A stretch of 64,000 nucleotides of DNA from Rhinopomastus cyanomelas (Eukaryota; Chordata; Aves; Bucerotiformes; Rhinopomastidae). The translations under genes were made by a program, and so were the position numbers. Below the pieces are notes generated by a model that worked only from the letters and a program-made list of their open reading frames with translations, was not told the DNA's origin and ran no database searches. Shown here piece by piece: positions 63,001-64,000 of the stretch. The stretch is from positions 429,506 to 493,505 of the forward strand of contig VXBP01004389.1 of assembly GCA_013400115.1 (NCBI GenBank), read 5' to 3'. Position 1 is the stretch's first letter. Each line of letters begins with the position of its first letter.

Positions 63001-63586
63001 GGCCATGAGCCAGCAATATGCCCTTGTGGCCAAGATCTTTCAAGGTCCCTTCCAGCCTCTAATGTTCTGTGATTCTGTGATATTGCATTAACTTAATCCT
63101 AAATTCACTGTTTTCTTCATAGTGGAGGAAAGAAACAACCTGCCTTCCCTGCCAAATACACTGAAGAAAACCCCATCTAACCAAGACTAGGCTCGTTCAG
63201 TGGCTACCCGATGCCTGGAGATTGGACAGTGCTCTGATGAACTGCAGGTAGATTTAATGAAATACATCCCATGCACTATCCAAACAGCCACTGGTTTGTT
63301 CACTGGCTCAGCATGAGGTCTGAGCTGTGTGTGTGTGACCAGGGTCGTCTGCAGACCACAGGATTCCTGGTCTCACGAGCTAAGGGCACCCACACATGCT
63401 GACACTCCTCCAGTGACACATGAGAACTCAGCTGAGGGAGAGACAAGCGCAGCCACGTGCGAAGCTGGACGATTACCTAGTGCTGAGGAGCACAGAAAGC
63501 CTTTCTTCGGAGAGTGCCGACTATCCTCTCGCTTGTTGTTTTCTGGTGGAGTAAGTTGTCTGTTTTCATCATCTTGGTAGGCAAGC
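59711..63586 (-). CDS. CACNA1C: CaV1.2 calcium channel alpha-1C, last four coding exons (5' partial)
   Basis: CACNA1C encodes the pore subunit of the L-type voltage-gated calcium channel of heart, smooth muscle and neurons. The window holds only the distal cytoplasmic C-terminus. Exons in transcript order are 63477-63586, 61798-61901, 60272-60595 and 59711-60007, and all phases join. They encode about 278 residues, with YQDDENRQLTPPE, then SPKKGFL, RRASFHLECLKRQK, SQKTVLPLHLVHHQ, AVAGLSPLLQRSHSP, ESSEKLNSSFPSVHCG, QFHGSASSLVEAV, ISEGLMQFAQDPKF, EVTTQELADACDMTIEEME, NGNLLPFVNCRDPGQD, and a C-terminus like SRIYISSL before TAG at 59711-59713. In mammals this distal region can be cleaved and acts back on the channel as an autoinhibitory domain. 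The paralogue CaV1.3 has a different last exon, so alpha-1C is preferred. Upstream exons lie beyond the right edge. The exon at 63586 begins in mid-codon, consistent with a split Met as in human EML. Confidence 0.96.
60272..60595 (-). other. CACNA1C: CACNA1C penultimate coding exon
   Basis: This 324-nt exon (108 codons, symmetric phase 0) lies between ctgtccacag and gtaaga. It is Ser/Pro-rich, with SHSPTAFSRL, ATPPATP and the conserved RPVSLTVPSQ block followed by RQFHGSASSLVEAV. Confidence 0.94.
61085..61695 (+). mobile_element. CR1 LINE reverse-transcriptase fragment
   Basis: The plus strand encodes HGIHPQVLRNVAEVIARPLS, NVTPTFKKGQKEDAGNFRHVS, VVYLDFSKASDT and LQDRSLRVVVNGTVFSGVPQ with frame breaks. 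It lies antisense within the CACNA1C intron between the 61798-61901 and 60272-60595 exons. No 3' tail is present. Confidence 0.92.
61798..61901 (-). other. CACNA1C: CACNA1C exon encoding RRASFHLECLKRQK
   Basis: This 104-nt exon lies between gctgtttcag and gtaagc and carries the conserved RRAS site and HLECLKRQK stretch followed by VLPLHLVHHQ. It lies about 100 bases from the end of one CR1 copy and 590 bases from the start of the next. Confidence 0.94.
62490..63082 (+). mobile_element. CR1 LINE 3' fragment with tail
   Basis: The plus-strand copy runs from the DFSKA.DT region to a complete 3' end. It includes KFADDTRLGGEADTLAGCA, WVGRNVVNYNKSKCRALHLG and RELGVLVDSRVAMSQQ, and ends with cttccagcctctaatgttct and the tail gtgattctgtgat. 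Its first about 200 bases overlap in content with the CR1 copy at 61.1-61.7 kb. Confidence 0.93.
63477..63586 (-). other. CACNA1C: CACNA1C exon encoding YQDDENRQLTPPE
   Basis: This 110-nt exon lies after a pyrimidine-rich acceptor (ctctcctcccttccag) and before gtaatc. It encodes 36 full codons flanked by split codons. It matches the human AYQDDENRQ-like segment ahead of the KRGFLRSASLG block, here read as KKGFLCSSALG. Confidence 0.93.
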
Positions 63587-64000
63587 CTGGAAGGGAGGAG
63601 AGAGGGTTCCAGAAAAGCAGCTGGTGTTGGGCAGAATAAACCCTCTTCCAGCAGGGAAGCCAGGAAGTTCATGCTATCGAGTGGGTGCAACAGTGAGATA
63701 GCTTCATGCTGTAACTGGTCCAGAAGCAGTAACAACGAGACAGAGGACACTCCAGAGATGAGACCTGGGGACACCAGGTGATTGAAATGACTGTGTAGGG
63801 AGGCCCTGCAGATCCAGCTGTCTCATTCACAGGAGGACAATCAGAGGTCAGAGACAGCTTTTTCAGTGTTACTTGTGATGGCTGAACTGCATTTGAAACC
63901 CAATCATTTTCTGATATTTGAGTTGTCTGACTAGAATCTTCTAGCCTTATCCCAGAAACTGATTTTTCTGGGGGCAGAAAAACGTCACCTCTTTCCACCT
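63587..64000 (-). other. CACNA1C: CACNA1C intron to window edge
   Basis: A minus-strand open frame of over 100 codons covers 63669-63998 and runs to the window edge, but its text does not match the CaV1.2 exon expected here. The exon at 63586 has a good acceptor, so this is most likely intron. Confidence 0.5.

Noticed and set aside
1..64000. CRISPR arrays, prophage, integrons or bacterial-style operons
   Set aside because: No regularly spaced direct repeats or prokaryotic genes were seen. Spliced vertebrate genes and CR1 elements show this is bird nuclear DNA.

Overview
This window is avian nuclear genomic DNA. It is full of 5'-truncated CR1 LINE copies, including tails of the bird type and reverse-transcriptase fragments. 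Its genes are split into compact GT-AG introns, and the spliced proteins look like bird versions of human genes from the cat-eye-syndrome region (22q11) and, at the right edge, of CACNA1C (12p13 in human). Splice sites were placed by eye, from conserved protein sequence, GT/AG dinucleotides and codon phase.

Layout, left to right: (1) 2.0-9.6 kb, plus strand: the last seven coding exons of ADA2 (secreted adenosine deaminase 2), with the 5' exons outside the window. (2) 9.6-18.0 kb: ADA2 3' UTR, unassigned intergenic DNA, two CR1 copies and an isolated CpG-rich block. (3) 18.27-22.08 kb, plus strand: a complete eight-exon HDHD5 (CECR5) encoding 423 residues, whose first intron is only 41 nt in this assembly. 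(4) 22.1-29.9 kb: intergenic DNA with CR1 scraps. (5) 30.0-31.36 kb, plus strand: TMEM121B (CECR6), interrupted by a 57-N assembly gap near its 5' end, followed by a probable long 3' UTR. (6) 36.26-50.82 kb, minus strand: a complete thirteen-exon IL17RA. The exon lengths sum to 2,571 nt (856 residues), and the signal peptide, two fibronectin-like extracellular domains, membrane span and SEFIR domain are all intact. (7) 51.2-59.7 kb: CR1, then mostly unique DNA that probably holds the long CACNA1C 3' UTR. (8) 59.71-63.59 kb, minus strand: the last four coding exons of CACNA1C, encoding the distal C-terminus of the CaV1.2 calcium channel.

The genes do not form an operon or pathway; they are neighbours by ancestry. 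TMEM121B and IL17RA converge tail to tail, as they do in human. The notable linkage is IL17RA next to the 3' end of CACNA1C, which joins segments lying on two different human chromosomes. I found no CRISPR array, tRNA, rRNA, intact transposon or novel multi-gene system. The most useful second-look items are the 41-nt HDHD5 intron, the gap and frame conflict in TMEM121B, a CACNA1C exon caught between two like-oriented CR1 copies, three in-frame cassette exons around the IL17RA membrane span, and the isolated CpG-rich block at 16.0-16.2 kb.
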